A DNA stretch of 64,000 nucleotides. Source: Pseudorhodobacter sp. E13. Its GTDB lineage: Bacteria; Pseudomonadota; Alphaproteobacteria; Rhodobacterales; Rhodobacteraceae. Location of the stretch: contig NZ_RPEN01000155.1 in assembly GCF_003991405.1 (NCBI RefSeq), positions 1 through 64,000 of the forward strand, in the 5' to 3' direction. Positions 42,132 through 51,239 of the stretch are shown piece by piece. A model generated the notes under the pieces. The model worked only from the letters and a program-made list of their open reading frames with translations. It was not told the DNA's origin and ran no database searches. The stretch's first letter is position 1, and every line of letters starts with the position of its first letter. The position numbers were made by a program, and so were the translations under genes.

Positions 42132-44771
42132 ATGTCCTTTCTGGCCCTGTTGACAGATATTTTATATGTCGGCCACAGCCTTGTCGGCCCCTCCTTGCCC
42201 CCGTTGGTCGAGGCTGGGCTGGCCCGGCAAGGGCAGGAGGTCGCTGTATCCGCACAGGTCATCAATGGCGCGCCGTTGAAATATGCGTGGGATAACAGCG
42301 CCGAGGGCGAGCGCGGCGATGCGCGGGCAATCTTGCCCAAGGGGGAAACCACAACCCTTATCCTGACCGAAGCGATCCCGCTGGCCAATCAGATCGAATG
42401 GAACGACAGCGCGGGCTATGTGGCGAAATTCGCAGGGCTCGCATGGGAGTCGCGGCCCGATACGCAGGTCTATATCTATGAGACATGGCACAGCACCAAA
42501 AGCGGGCCGGGGGTTGAAATCCCGGATGATGCGGGCAGCGGCGTGCCATGGCGCGAACGGCTGACCGCCGATCTGCCGAAATGGGAGGCGCTGACAGCCA
42601 AAGCCAATGCGATGCGCCCCGATGGCGCGCCTTTGGTCCGGCTGATCCCGGCAGGGCAGGCCATGGGCCGCCTTGCCGATGCGATTGCCGCCGGTGAGGT
42701 GCCGGGCATCACCAGCCGTGACGCCTTGTTTGATGAAGATATCCACCCCAGCGATCAGGCGCTGACGTTCCTGGCCTTGGTGCATATGGCCGCGATCAGT
42801 GGCAAGGATGTGCAGGGGCTTCCCGCCAAACTCTCGCGCCACTGGCTTAGCCGTGGGGGGGTGATCACGGATGCGCAGGCGGCGGCGTTTCAGAAAATCG
42901 CTTGGGACACTGTCAGCGCGTATCGCGCCACCGATACCGCCCGGATCACAGACTTGGCCGCCGCCGCGCGCGTAGCGGATGTTGCGGTCGCGGCGCCTGT
43001 GGCCCCGCCGGAGCAACTGGAAACCACGATTGACGTTTCCTCCATTGCGGCCCCAGTGCCAGAGACGGCGACCGAAGCCGCCGAAAGCCCGGCAGCCGCG
43101 CCAGCCCCTGTGGCCGCGCCCGCGATCCCTGCCGCGGATCTGCCGCGCGCCATTACCAACCCGCGCTTGGCGCTGGGGCTTGCGGGGGTGCATGACTGGT
43201 CGGTGCAGCAACCTTTCCTCGATGTGATGAAAACCGCGCGCCCTTGGGTCGGGCATTTGCCGGACCAATGGGGCGGCATGGAATATGAGGATTTGCGCAG
43301 CGGCGGTTATCTGAACCCGCAAGGCTGGCCCGTCAGACTGCCCCCCGAGGTGACGGGGATTTCCACCCTGATCCTGACGGATTTGCCGGAAACGGCGGCC
43401 AAGGTTTCGGGCCGCTATGTGCTGCGCTATGCCGGACAAGGCGCGCTTTCGGTTGAAGGCCGCGCGACGGTGGTGGAGGCAGCACCCGGCCGCGTGGTGT
43501 TTGACTATACGCCCGGCCCCGGTGCCGTGACCCTGACCATCAAGGCGATTGACCCGACGAACCCGATCCACGCGATTTCGGTGGTGCGCGAAGATCATCT
43601 GGCGGCCTTTGATGCAGGCGCGCTGTTCAACCCCGATTGGCTGGGCCGTATTCGCGGCGTGCGGGGGGTGCGGTTCATGGATTGGATGGCCACCAATAAC
43701 GCCACGCTGTCAAAGCTGGCTGACAGGCCCAAGCCGGATGATTTTTCCTATGGCATCGCAGGCGTGCCGATTGAAATCATGATCGCGCTTGCCAATGAAA
43801 TGCGTGCCGATGCGTGGTTCACCCTGCCGCATCTGGCCGAGGATGCGCTGGTGCGTGCCTATGCCGAAGCGGTGCGCGATGCGCTGGCACCGGGCTTGCA
43901 GGTGCAGGTGGAATATTCCAACGAGGTCTGGAACTGGCAATTCGGTCAGGCCGCCTGGGCCGATGAACAATGCCGCGCGCGCTGGAACGCCACCGATTGC
44001 TGGGTGCAATTCTATGCACTGCGCGCCGCCGAAGTGGCCGATATCTGGGCCGAGGTGTTTGGTGCAGCAGGCCGCGACCGTCTGACCCGCGTGATCGCCA
44101 CCCAAACCGGCTGGATCGGGTTGGAGGATCAGATCCTGAACGCGCCGCTGGTGGTGGCCGAAGGGCGCAAACCCCCGCATGAAAGCTTTGATGCCTATGC
44201 GGTGACGGGGTATTTCGCCGCCGGGTTGGGCAGCGATGAAAAGGCGGGAATTGTGCGCAACTGGTTGGCCGACAGCCGCAAATTCGCCCAAGCACAGGCC
44301 GATCAGCAAGGGTTGGAGGGCGAGGCCCGGACGGCCTATCTGGCCGCCCACCGCTTTGATCTGGCCACCGACCGCGCCGCGACCGAATTGGAGAACGGCT
44401 TTGTTACTGGTCAAAGTGCCGACACGCTGGTCAATCTGCTGACCGCTGTGCTGCCCCATCACGCCAAGGTCGCCAAGGCACATGGGCTTGATTTGGTGAT
44501 GTATGAAGGCGGCACCCATGTCGTCGGCGGTGCGGCTTTGCTGGATGATGACGAGGTGACAGCCTTTTTCCACCACCTCAATTACTCCCCCCAGATGGGA
44601 GAGTTGTATGACCGCTTGCTGGAAGGTTGGGCCGCGCTGACGCCTGCGCCGTTCAACGCTTTTGTCGATGTCTATGCGCCGAACAAATGGGGCAGTTGGG
44701 GCGGCTTGCGCGACTTGGGTGATGATAACCCGCGTTGGCAGGCCCTTGCCCATGGGTGCCGCGCTTGCTGA
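42132..44771 (+). CDS. SGNH-like domain fused to a glycosidase-like (clan A type) domain
   Basis: 879 residues from the ATG at 42132, with GAGGGAAAG upstream. Residues 1-265: SGNH-like, GHSLVG with Ser16; the C-terminal motif is EDIH (Glu202-His205) where the paralogue upstream has DPIH. Residues 285-345: Ala/Pro-rich linker. Residues 345-480: beta-rich segment. Residues 480-879: TIM-barrel-like part with VEYSNEVWNW (Glu598, acid/base candidate) and MYEGGTHVVG (Glu792, nucleophile candidate), the pattern of clan A retaining glycosidases. No standard signal peptide is seen, which is odd for such a protein. It ends inside the next glycosyltransferase start (16-base overlap). Confidence 0.75.
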   Translation: MSFLALLTDILYVGHSLVGPSLPPLVEAGLARQGQEVAVSAQVINGAPLKYAWDNSAEGERGDARAILPKGETTTLILTEAIPLANQIEWNDSAGYVAKFAGLAWESRPDTQVYIYETWHSTKSGPGVEIPDDAGSGVPWRERLTADLPKWEALTAKANAMRPDGAPLVRLIPAGQAMGRLADAIAAGEVPGITSRDALFDEDIHPSDQALTFLALVHMAAISGKDVQGLPAKLSRHWLSRGGVITDAQAAAFQKIAWDTVSAYRATDTARITDLAAAARVADVAVAAPVAPPEQLETTIDVSSIAAPVPETATEAAESPAAAPAPVAAPAIPAADLPRAITNPRLALGLAGVHDWSVQQPFLDVMKTARPWVGHLPDQWGGMEYEDLRSGGYLNPQGWPVRLPPEVTGISTLILTDLPETAAKVSGRYVLRYAGQGALSVEGRATVVEAAPGRVVFDYTPGPGAVTLTIKAIDPTNPIHAISVVREDHLAAFDAGALFNPDWLGRIRGVRGVRFMDWMATNNATLSKLADRPKPDDFSYGIAGVPIEIMIALANEMRADAWFTLPHLAEDALVRAYAEAVRDALAPGLQVQVEYSNEVWNWQFGQAAWADEQCRARWNATDCWVQFYALRAAEVADIWAEVFGAAGRDRLTRVIATQTGWIGLEDQILNAPLVVAEGRKPPHESFDAYAVTGYFAAGLGSDEKAGIVRNWLADSRKFAQAQADQQGLEGEARTAYLAAHRFDLATDRAATELENGFVTGQSADTLVNLLTAVLPHHAKVAKAHGLDLVMYEGGTHVVGGAALLDDDEVTAFFHHLNYSPQMGELYDRLLEGWAALTPAPFNAFVDVYAPNKWGSWGGLRDLGDDNPRWQALAHGCRAC

Positions 44772-45589
44772 GTGTGATTATCCCGGCCAGCAATGAGGCG
44801 GGCTATATCGGGGCCTGCTTGTCGGCGTTGTTTGCATCCGCAGGGGTTCCGGGCGGGGCAGAAGCGATTGTCGTCGCCAATGGCTGCCGCGACGATACCG
44901 CAGCACAGGCGCGCGCGCATCTGGCCATGGCCGAAGCAGCGGGTTGGCGCTTTACGGTGATAGAGCGGGCAGAGGGCGGCAAGCCCGGCGCGCTGAATGC
45001 TGGTGACGCCGTGGCGCGCGGGGATATGCGGGCCTATCTGGATGCCGATGTGATCGTCAGCCCCGATCTGATGGCGCAGCTTGCGCTGGCCCTGTCGATT
45101 GACGCGCCGCGCTATGCCACGGGTCGGGCCGAAATTCCGCGCGCCCGTTCGGCAGTCACGCGCGCCTATGCCCGGTTCTGGCAAACCCTGCCTTTCGCGC
45201 AAAGTGCGGCCCCCGGTTACGGGCTCTTTGCGGTGAATGGTGCGGGCCGCGCGCGCTGGGGCGCCTTCCCGGACCTGATCTCGGACGATACTTTCGTGCG
45301 GCTGCAATTCACCCCGGCAGAGCGTGTCGGCTGCCGCGCCAGCTATATCTGGCCGATGATCGAGGGGTTCGATGCCTTGGTCCGCGTGCGGCGCAGGCAA
45401 GATGCCGGCGTCGCCCAGATCGCAGAACTGTTCCCCGGCTTGCTGGCGCGGGAGGCCAAGCAAAAGATGGGCGCTGCGGGCCTTTTGCGTCGCGCGGTGG
45501 CGGACCCTGCGGGTTTTGCCGTTTATGCGGCGGTGTCATTGGCGGTAAAGACCAGACGCGGCGGCGGTGCCTGGGTGCGGGGGCGCTAG
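44756..45589 (+). CDS. Glycosyltransferase family 2
   Basis: 277 residues from a GTG at 44756 (TTG 44735 or 44768 also possible), overlapping the SGNH-glycosidase gene. The GT-A motifs are LSVIIPASNEAGYIGACL, EGGKPGALNAGD and AYLDADVIVSPDLM, with LISDDTFVRLQF as the later acidic block. The overlap suggests cotranscription with the SGNH pair, so it may build the glycan they modify. It converges with the GT4 gene with stops overlapping by 4 bp. Donor sugar unknown. Confidence 0.85.
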   Translation: MPRLLSVIIPASNEAGYIGACLSALFASAGVPGGAEAIVVANGCRDDTAAQARAHLAMAEAAGWRFTVIERAEGGKPGALNAGDAVARGDMRAYLDADVIVSPDLMAQLALALSIDAPRYATGRAEIPRARSAVTRAYARFWQTLPFAQSAAPGYGLFAVNGAGRARWGAFPDLISDDTFVRLQFTPAERVGCRASYIWPMIEGFDALVRVRRRQDAGVAQIAELFPGLLAREAKQKMGAAGLLRRAVADPAGFAVYAAVSLAVKTRRGGGAWVRGR

Positions 45590-46815
45590 GTTTCGCCGCG
45601 CTCGGGGCTGATCAACCCCGAGAGTTTTGCCGCCTCGACATCAATATCATGCCGTTCCAGCACCCGGTCGCGGGCCGCAGCCCCCATGGTGATCAAGCGC
45701 GCCTGCGGGGTGCGGGCAAGCGCTGCTATGGCCTCGGCCAGAACCACGGCATCGCCAGCAGGCACAATCCACCCAGTTTCACCAGACACCACCAGTTCCG
45801 GCACCCCGGCAATCGCGGTTGCAATCACCGGGCGGCCTGCGGCCATCGCCTCCATCACCACCATCGGCAAGCCTTCGGCAAAGGACGGCAGGATCAACGC
45901 CTGCGCCTGCGCCAATGCGCGCTGCACCCCGGCCTCATCCTGCCAACCGGCCAGCGTGATCATCTGTGACAGGCCGTTGGCGGCAATCGCCGCTTCCAGT
46001 TCCTTGCGCAAGGGGCCATCGCCCACCAATGTCAACCGCAGGTCGGGGTGGGTGGCCGCCGCCAGCGAGACCGCATCCACCAACAGCGAAAAGCCCTTTT
46101 GCTCGGCCAGACGGCCAATCGCGACCAGATGCGGGCCGCCGCTTGGCGGTGGGGCAGGGGCGGTGAATTTGGCGGGTTCAATCCCGCAATGCACGACATG
46201 CAGTTTCGACCAGTCGCGCAGCGCCGCCCAGCGGTAAAGCTGGCTGCGGCCAAAGCTGCTGATCGCCACCACAAAGGCCGCGTGCCGGATCTTTTCGCCC
46301 AAGGCCAGCGGTAGCGGGGCATCAAACTCCTCGGGGCCATGCACGGTGAAGCTGTAGCGGGGGCCACCCAGCAGATGCGCCAGCATCGCCACGGCGGCAG
46401 AGTTGGTGCCAAAATGCGCGTGTAAATGCTGAACCTGCAAATCGGCACAACGCTGCGCCACAAAAGCCGCTTCCAGCAGATAGACCAGATGGCGCAGCCG
46501 CCCGCCGGTGCCGGGGCTGCCGCCTTGGCCCAGTTTGCCGCAGCGCATCGCCGCCGCAATGGCGCGCGCGCTTTGGGCCGGGTGGCGTAGCATCCAGCCC
46601 AAGGCCCCGCGCAACAGGGTCATCCCGCCTTGGGCCAGCACATGTTCGGTGCGGTCATCCTCGGCCAGATCGGCAGGGTCGATTAGGCTGGCGCGTTCGG
46701 ATCGCATGGCAAAGCGATGCACCGTGAACCCGCGCCGTTCCAGCGCCTGCACCTCGCGCCGGATGAAGGTATGCGAGGCCCGGGGATAGGTGTTGACGAG
46801 GTAAGCGATTCTCAC
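45586..46815 (-). CDS. Glycosyltransferase family 4 (colanic acid/EPS type)
   Basis: 409 residues from a GTG at 46815, giving the typical opening VRIAYLVNTYPRASHTFIRREVQALE; upstream in-frame ATGs add an unrelated basic extension. The acceptor half has HLHAHFGTNSAAVAML and FTVHGPEEFDAP, as in WcaL/AmsK-like transferases. The donor half has AIGRLAEQKGFSLLVDA, LTLVGDGPLRKELE and LPSFAEGLPMVVMEAMA. About 60 bases upstream is a degenerate copy (TTTGGAAACG) of the shared motif. It transfers a sugar to a lipid-linked EPS intermediate; specificity is unknown. Confidence 0.87.
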   Translation of the reverse strand: MRIAYLVNTYPRASHTFIRREVQALERRGFTVHRFAMRSERASLIDPADLAEDDRTEHVLAQGGMTLLRGALGWMLRHPAQSARAIAAAMRCGKLGQGGSPGTGGRLRHLVYLLEAAFVAQRCADLQVQHLHAHFGTNSAAVAMLAHLLGGPRYSFTVHGPEEFDAPLPLALGEKIRHAAFVVAISSFGRSQLYRWAALRDWSKLHVVHCGIEPAKFTAPAPPPSGGPHLVAIGRLAEQKGFSLLVDAVSLAAATHPDLRLTLVGDGPLRKELEAAIAANGLSQMITLAGWQDEAGVQRALAQAQALILPSFAEGLPMVVMEAMAAGRPVIATAIAGVPELVVSGETGWIVPAGDAVVLAEAIAALARTPQARLITMGAAARDRVLERHDIDVEAAKLSGLISPERGET

Positions 46816-46876
46816 GGCGGTTCTTTCAGCTTGTGCAGAATCAGGTCTAAAGCCCGGTTGGCCCATATGCAAAGCC

Positions 46877-46886
46877 CGTTTCCAAA
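46877..46886 (-). promoter_or_regulatory. Degenerate copy of the shared motif upstream of the GT4 gene
   Basis: On the minus strand TTTGGAAACG matches the shared motif at TTGGAAAC and then diverges. It is 62 bases before the GT4 start at 46815. Listed as weak. Confidence 0.25.
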
Positions 46887-47108
46887 GGGTAAACGATTTG
46901 GGCGTGCTGCGGGTTTTGTGCTGCCTTGGGCGAAAACTGGCGCAGGCAGCAGCGCGGTTTTGGCAAGAAAAGACTGACGCCGCAAGCAGGCTGCAATCTT
47001 GCCTGACTCTCGCCACATTTCCGGGTCAACTTCGACCATAGTCAGGCAGCAGGGATGCTGTGTATCGCAGGAAATGGAAAGTCGGGGAACCCGGCAGGAG
47101 AAACTAAG

Positions 47109-47318
47109 ATGGTCATCGGCGTTTTGCTTTCAGGATTTCTTTCGGGCCTTTTCGGGACAATCCTTGCGTTGACGGCTGGTTTTCCGATCTGGGTTGCAAT
47201 CCTGCTCTATCCGATGCTTGGCACTTTGGGGGCCGTTGGCTTCATCACCTTCGCCATGACCCGCAGCACAGACCGCGTGCGCGCCGACATACCAGAGTTT
47301 GCCACAGAAATGCGCTGA
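47109..47318 (+). CDS. Small two-helix membrane protein
   Basis: 69 residues from the ATG at 47109, preceded by AGGAG with eight bases of spacing. Two hydrophobic helices (VIGVLLSGFLSGLFGTILAL and WVAILLYPMLGTLGAVGFIT) are joined by a short turn, with a charged C-terminal tail. No family was recognised. It stands alone between the GT4 gene and the ExoY-type sugar transferase, 460 bases before the latter. Small membrane proteins in such positions may assist EPS synthesis, but nothing in the sequence proves that. Confidence 0.65.
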   Translation: MVIGVLLSGFLSGLFGTILALTAGFPIWVAILLYPMLGTLGAVGFITFAMTRSTDRVRADIPEFATEMR

Positions 47319-47778
47319 TCGCCGCGCGCGCTAATTTCCATTTTGGAAACAATCGACTACTGCGCCCGCTGGCTGGTTTGCTGTGAATTCTGGCGCAGTA
47401 TTCCCCTGAAATTACCCCACCCTGTCATGGCATAACCCGAATCGGGCCGGCGCGCTGTCGGCTGTATTTTTCATTCAGACGCAACCGAAAGTTGCATATC
47501 GCCCTTGGCGCGCCACGAATGTCGTGAACGGGGTCGGATATCAAAGTAAATGGGGCAAAATCATGTCAAATTCGCAGCGTCAGATCTCGCCAATGCATCT
47601 AAAAATAAGCTAAAATGGACATTGGGGGGCGTAACTGCCGAGTACGTGTAATGGTCTGCTTGAATTCTCTAGCCTATGGCATCTCGGATGCCGCAGGGCT
47701 GGCTGTATCAGCCGGTTTTGCGGGGTTTGCCACCGACACTGATGGTCTGCATCCTTCTTTGTCTACGGGGGGGTAACA
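47319..47778. other. 460-base regulatory region before the ExoY-type gene
   Basis: No convincing gene on either strand. It is more AT-rich than its surroundings. Contents: the palindromic TTGGAAACAAT copy (47335-47353), GAAATTACCC (47408-47417) shared with the Hint upstream region, a GCAAC/GTTGC hairpin near 47490-47505, AT-rich runs at 47600-47625 that could hold a promoter, and a GGCTG-TAT-CAGCC hairpin near 47698-47712. The sugar transferase starts at 47779 after GGGGGGGTAAC. Confidence 0.6.
47335..47353 (+). promoter_or_regulatory. TTGGAAACAAT motif embedded in a palindrome
   Basis: TTTCCA (47335-47340), three bases, TGGAAA (47344-47349) make a perfect 6-bp inverted repeat. The TTGGAAACAAT 11-mer occupies 47343-47353. 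This is the most operator-like copy in the window, 426 bases before the ExoY-type start. Confidence 0.55.
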
Positions 47779-48495
47779 ATGACAATCAGTTATTCCGACA
47801 TGATTGCCGGCGGGTCCGGCGCAATTGAGCATCCTGCGCGGCCGGTTGATCTGGCCGCCGCACAAGTTGCTGTTCATCCCGCGCCGCGCGGGGTCTATTG
47901 CGCTGTTTTCAAACGCGTGCTGGATGTAACCGCGGTGGTGCTGGCCGCGCCTTTCGTGGTGCCGCTGATCGCAGGGCTGGCCTTTGCGGTGCGGCGCGAT
48001 GGCGGGGGGGCGTTCTATAGTCAGCAGCGCGTCGGGCTGGATGGGCGGCATTTCCGGATGTGGAAGCTGCGCAGCATGGTCAGCGATGCCGATGACCGGA
48101 TGGCGGATTACCTTGCCGCGAACCCGCAAGCGCGGGTGGAATGGGAACAGACACAAAAGCTGAAACGCGATCCGCGTATCACGCCGTTCGGTCAGTTCCT
48201 GCGCAAGTCGTCGCTGGATGAGTTGCCGCAGCTTTGGAACGTCTTTCGCGGCGAGATGAGCCTTGTTGGCCCGCGCCCGATCATGCTGAACCAACAGGCC
48301 CTGTATCCCGGCACCGCCTATTATCGGCTGCGCCCCGGTATCACCGGCTTTTGGCAAACCAGCGGCCGTAATGGCACCACGTTCGAGGCCCGCGCCCAGT
48401 ATGACGAGGCGTATGAGGCCAATCTGTCGCTTGCGACCGATCTGAAGGTCTTGTCGAGGACGGTGGGCGTGGTGATGAAATGCACCGGCTACTGA
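47779..48495 (+). CDS. Undecaprenyl-phosphate sugar phosphotransferase (ExoY/WbaP C-terminal type)
   Basis: 238 residues. One hydrophobic segment (VLDVTAVVLAAPFVVPLIAGLAFAV) precedes the bacterial sugar transferase domain. Its hallmarks are GGGAFYSQQRVGLDGR, FRMWKLRSM, TPFGQFLRKSSLDELPQLWNV, GEMSLVGPRP and PGITGFWQ. It starts polysaccharide synthesis by moving a sugar-1-phosphate onto undecaprenyl phosphate in the inner membrane. The short, single-pass form is like ExoY of rhizobia. A bidirectional terminator follows, separating it from the convergent Wzz-like gene. Confidence 0.94.
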   Translation: MTISYSDMIAGGSGAIEHPARPVDLAAAQVAVHPAPRGVYCAVFKRVLDVTAVVLAAPFVVPLIAGLAFAVRRDGGGAFYSQQRVGLDGRHFRMWKLRSMVSDADDRMADYLAANPQARVEWEQTQKLKRDPRITPFGQFLRKSSLDELPQLWNVFRGEMSLVGPRPIMLNQQALYPGTAYYRLRPGITGFWQTSGRNGTTFEARAQYDEAYEANLSLATDLKVLSRTVGVVMKCTGY

Positions 48496-48531
48496 GCCTT
48501 CGGGCAAAAGACTGGTGAAACGTGAAATGAA

Positions 48532-48565
48532 AAAACCCCGCGCCAAGTGATTGGCGCGGGGTTTT
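48532..48565. terminator. Bidirectional terminator between exoY-like and wzz-like genes
   Basis: A perfect 15-bp stem (48532-48546 with 48551-48565) with loop GTGA starts with A's and ends with T's, so it gives a T tract on both strands. It lies between two convergent genes. Confidence 0.92.
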
Positions 48566-48597
48566 TCTATGCGTCCTTGGCTGCTGGCGCGGTCCCG

Positions 48598-50001
48598 TCA
48601 GGTCATCGCAGCCGCCGCCGCGACCAGCAACAGCACCAGCGCCCCACCAAAGGCGGTTTGCACCGGGCTGAGGCCCGCCGTGGCCGTAGTGCCTTGCGCG
48701 GCCATCCGTTCCGCGAACTCAGGCACGCCGCGCGACAGGTCCGACAGGCGCGGCAGGTCAGGCAGCAAGGTCTGGCGCAGGGATTTGCCGGGGCGCTTGA
48801 TTTCCGGAATCACGACGATGGGGCGCAAATCCAGTTCGCGTTCCAACTGGCGTTGGGTGCGCAGCACCGGGCGCAGGTGGTCCAGCACAAAGGCCACCAT
48901 CACCCCAAGCATCAGACTGGCGACCGCGCCGACCATGGCCAGCTTGCGCCGTCCGCCGCTGATCGGGTAGTCCGGTTCCGCCGCGCGCTCCAGCAGGGTA
49001 AAGCTTTCGCCTTGCTGGTTGTCTTGCAGTTTAGCGGCGGTTTCTGCCTCGGCGGTGCGGCGGGTCACAACTTCGAACTGGCCCTGCAACTGGGTCAAGG
49101 CCCTGTCGAATTCGGCCAAAGTTCGGTCTACCTCGGGTGATTGCGACAGTTGGGATTGAATCTCATCCCGCCGCGCCGTCAACGCCTCACTCTGCGCGGA
49201 GAGCGTTTCAATCTCGGCGGCCAAGCTGTCCAACTGGCGGCGATCGGTGGCGCGCAGGGTGGTTTTGCGTTCAATCGCGGCGCGTTCATTGCGGGCGGCG
49301 ACAAGCGCCTGATCCAGGCTGCGCAACTCGGTTTCCAGCCCGGTCTGTTCGGATCGCAGCAGGTCGCGTTGCGCGGGCAGGGCGCCGCTATGGCTGGCCT
49401 GATAGGCGGCTCTTTCGGTTTCCAGCGCCAGAATCGCCGCTTTCAGCCGCGTCTCCTCACCCCGGAAAAAGCTGGCGGCTTCTTGCGTGCGTTCGGTTTG
49501 CCCGGCGGAGCCTGCATCCAGAATGCCTTGGGCAAAATCATTGGCGACCCGTGCGGCCTGTGCCCGTGTCGGGGCCTGCGCGCTGATCAACAGGGCAGAC
49601 ACCTCTGCCGGGGCACCGAAACCCGCCGTCGCGGCACTGGCCACCGTTTCAAACCGCAGCGAAATCCGCAGCAAATGCACCTTCTGGTCATCGGTCAGCG
49701 GCAAATCGGTATACAGGCCCTGACTCGCAATCACCGCCAGCATATTGTCGCGCGTGGTCAATTGCTGCTGGATGGTCTGCAACCGCTGGGCAGAGCTTTC
49801 GCGCGCCACCGTGCTGCCCACTTCGGCATTGGCAACTGTCGGGCTTTGCACCTGAATAACGGCGGTGCTTTCAAACACATCCGGTTTTGAGATCACATAA
49901 AGCAGCGTCATCACGATGCCGAACACCGTCACTGCGCCAATCAACAGACGGCGGCGAAACAACAGGCCGATCAGCTCTTCAATGCTTTGAATTTGTCCCA
50001 T
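48598..50001 (-). CDS. Wzz/chain-length determinant (polysaccharide copolymerase)
   Basis: 467 residues from the ATG at 50001. The Wzz N-terminus (SIEELIGLLFRRRLLIGAVT) with its membrane segment is followed by a long periplasmic coiled-coil region (about 170-330) rich in Glu, Ala, Arg and Gln, then a second membrane segment (LAMVGAVASLMLGVMVAFVL) and a third hydrophobic C-terminal end. It should control chain length in Wzy-dependent polymerisation. The kinase-like CpsD gene ends 14 bases upstream, a split Wzc-type arrangement. The C-terminal extra hydrophobic tail is unusual for simple Wzz. Confidence 0.88.
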   Translation of the reverse strand: MGQIQSIEELIGLLFRRRLLIGAVTVFGIVMTLLYVISKPDVFESTAVIQVQSPTVANAEVGSTVARESSAQRLQTIQQQLTTRDNMLAVIASQGLYTDLPLTDDQKVHLLRISLRFETVASAATAGFGAPAEVSALLISAQAPTRAQAARVANDFAQGILDAGSAGQTERTQEAASFFRGEETRLKAAILALETERAAYQASHSGALPAQRDLLRSEQTGLETELRSLDQALVAARNERAAIERKTTLRATDRRQLDSLAAEIETLSAQSEALTARRDEIQSQLSQSPEVDRTLAEFDRALTQLQGQFEVVTRRTAEAETAAKLQDNQQGESFTLLERAAEPDYPISGGRRKLAMVGAVASLMLGVMVAFVLDHLRPVLRTQRQLERELDLRPIVVIPEIKRPGKSLRQTLLPDLPRLSDLSRGVPEFAERMAAQGTTATAGLSPVQTAFGGALVLLLVAAAAAMT

Positions 50002-50015
50002 GCCAATATGCCCTG

Positions 50016-50951
50016 TTACTTGTGACCATACCGATAGCGGCGCAGCCCGCGATCCTGTGCGCGGTTCAGAACGACCCCCATCAAGGGGCAATTGCCCTCA
50101 AACAAACGCTCGCAAGCGCGCACCTCTTCGGCGGTGGTTTTGGTGCCATCCACGATCAGCAACACCGCATCCACCTTTGGCAGCAGCGCCAGCACATCAT
50201 CCGAAACCAGCACCGGCGGCGCGTCGATCACGATCAGATCGGGGTGAAGCTGTGCCACCATCGCGTCCAGCGTGTCGGTGGTAGAAGGTTCGTGCAACAC
50301 TTCGGCGGCGGCGCTGACGGGGGTGCCGTTCAAGCCCAAGGCCAAGGTGCGCCCGACACGCCGGAAATGGCTTTCCAGCGGTTGCTCGCCATTCAAAAAC
50401 TCTCGGATCGGGCCAATATCGGTCAGCCCGAACAGATTGGCCAGCGCAGGTTGCCGCAGTTCCAGATCCAGCAAGACCGTGCGGCTGGAGGGGCGGCGCG
50501 CAAGGCTAAGCGCCAGATTGGCCGCAACGAAGGATTTACCGCAACCATGCGTGGGAGAGGTAATGGCGATCCGGGTCCAGCCGCGTTCCTGCATCGCGTG
50601 CAAAAGCCGGGTGCGCAGAATGTCGAAATGCGCGATCTCGGGCGATTGTTGCGCATTCGCGAACAGACCATTTCCAGCCAGCGTTGCAGCGTTCAGCGCC
50701 ACCGGGTTCAGTGATTCCCATACCCGGTCGGGGTTGGGCGGTGACAGGTTCAACGCCCCCGACGTTTGCTCTGCCTCGACTGTCGCGGGGGGGTGGGCCG
50801 TGCTGTGTGTGTTGCGAAAGACCGAAACTCCGGTTGACCGAGGGCGCTTTACCTCTTCGGCCATTTTGCGGAAACTTTCGTCATCCATCGGCGCTTGCCC
50901 CAAATCCGCCGACCAATTGGCCGAGGTCAACAAGATATCGTGGTTGGCCAT
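50016..50951 (-). CDS. CpsD/CapB-type tyrosine autokinase
   Basis: 311 residues by the ATG at 50951 (ATG 50888 is possible; neither has a clear ribosome binding site). The BY-kinase ATP site is complete: Walker A SPTHGCGKSF at 132-141, Walker A' VLLDLELRQP and Walker B LIVIDAPP. The C-terminal tail RRYRYGHK has only two tyrosines, much less than the usual cluster. It would phosphorylate itself and control polymerisation together with the Wzz-like protein encoded 14 bases downstream. The N-terminal ~100 residues look disordered. Confidence 0.88.
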   Translation of the reverse strand: MANHDILLTSANWSADLGQAPMDDESFRKMAEEVKRPRSTGVSVFRNTHSTAHPPATVEAEQTSGALNLSPPNPDRVWESLNPVALNAATLAGNGLFANAQQSPEIAHFDILRTRLLHAMQERGWTRIAITSPTHGCGKSFVAANLALSLARRPSSRTVLLDLELRQPALANLFGLTDIGPIREFLNGEQPLESHFRRVGRTLALGLNGTPVSAAAEVLHEPSTTDTLDAMVAQLHPDLIVIDAPPVLVSDDVLALLPKVDAVLLIVDGTKTTAEEVRACERLFEGNCPLMGVVLNRAQDRGLRRYRYGHK

Positions 50952-51151
50952 AGGAAAACAGGCTCCTGCTGCGCCGCACGAATCCAATCGTCGCAGGCGG
51001 TTACACACATAGGCACCCGCGTTGCAGCAGGCAAGTTAACAGGCGATCACCGTTTGTTGTGCCCAAATTGGGCCACGCCCGATGGATTCGCCCGGGCCCC
51101 CGCCCAGCACATAAGGAATAGCAGAGAAACCTCTGAATTGAAAGAGTTTAG

Positions 51152-51165
51152 GCCTTGATCAAGGC
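51152..51165. promoter_or_regulatory. 14-bp palindrome upstream of a GT2 gene
   Basis: GCCTTGATCAAGGC is a perfect palindrome in the 288-base divergent gap between the CpsD-like gene and the GT2 gene, 75 bases before the latter. It contains TTGATCAA but not the full FNR spacing. Possible operator; unproven. Confidence 0.35.
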
Positions 51166-51239
51166 GACCCGTGCAAAGCCGTGGTCAAAGATTTCTGGCA
51201 CCCTTATGCTTGGCGCGAAACCTGCCACAGGAAATGCCT

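Noticed and set aside
51152-51165. GCCTTGATCAAGGC as an FNR/FixK-type box
   Set aside because: FNR boxes read TTGAT-N4-ATCAA. Here the halves overlap into TTGATCAA, and the downstream half at FNR spacing (GCGAC) does not match.
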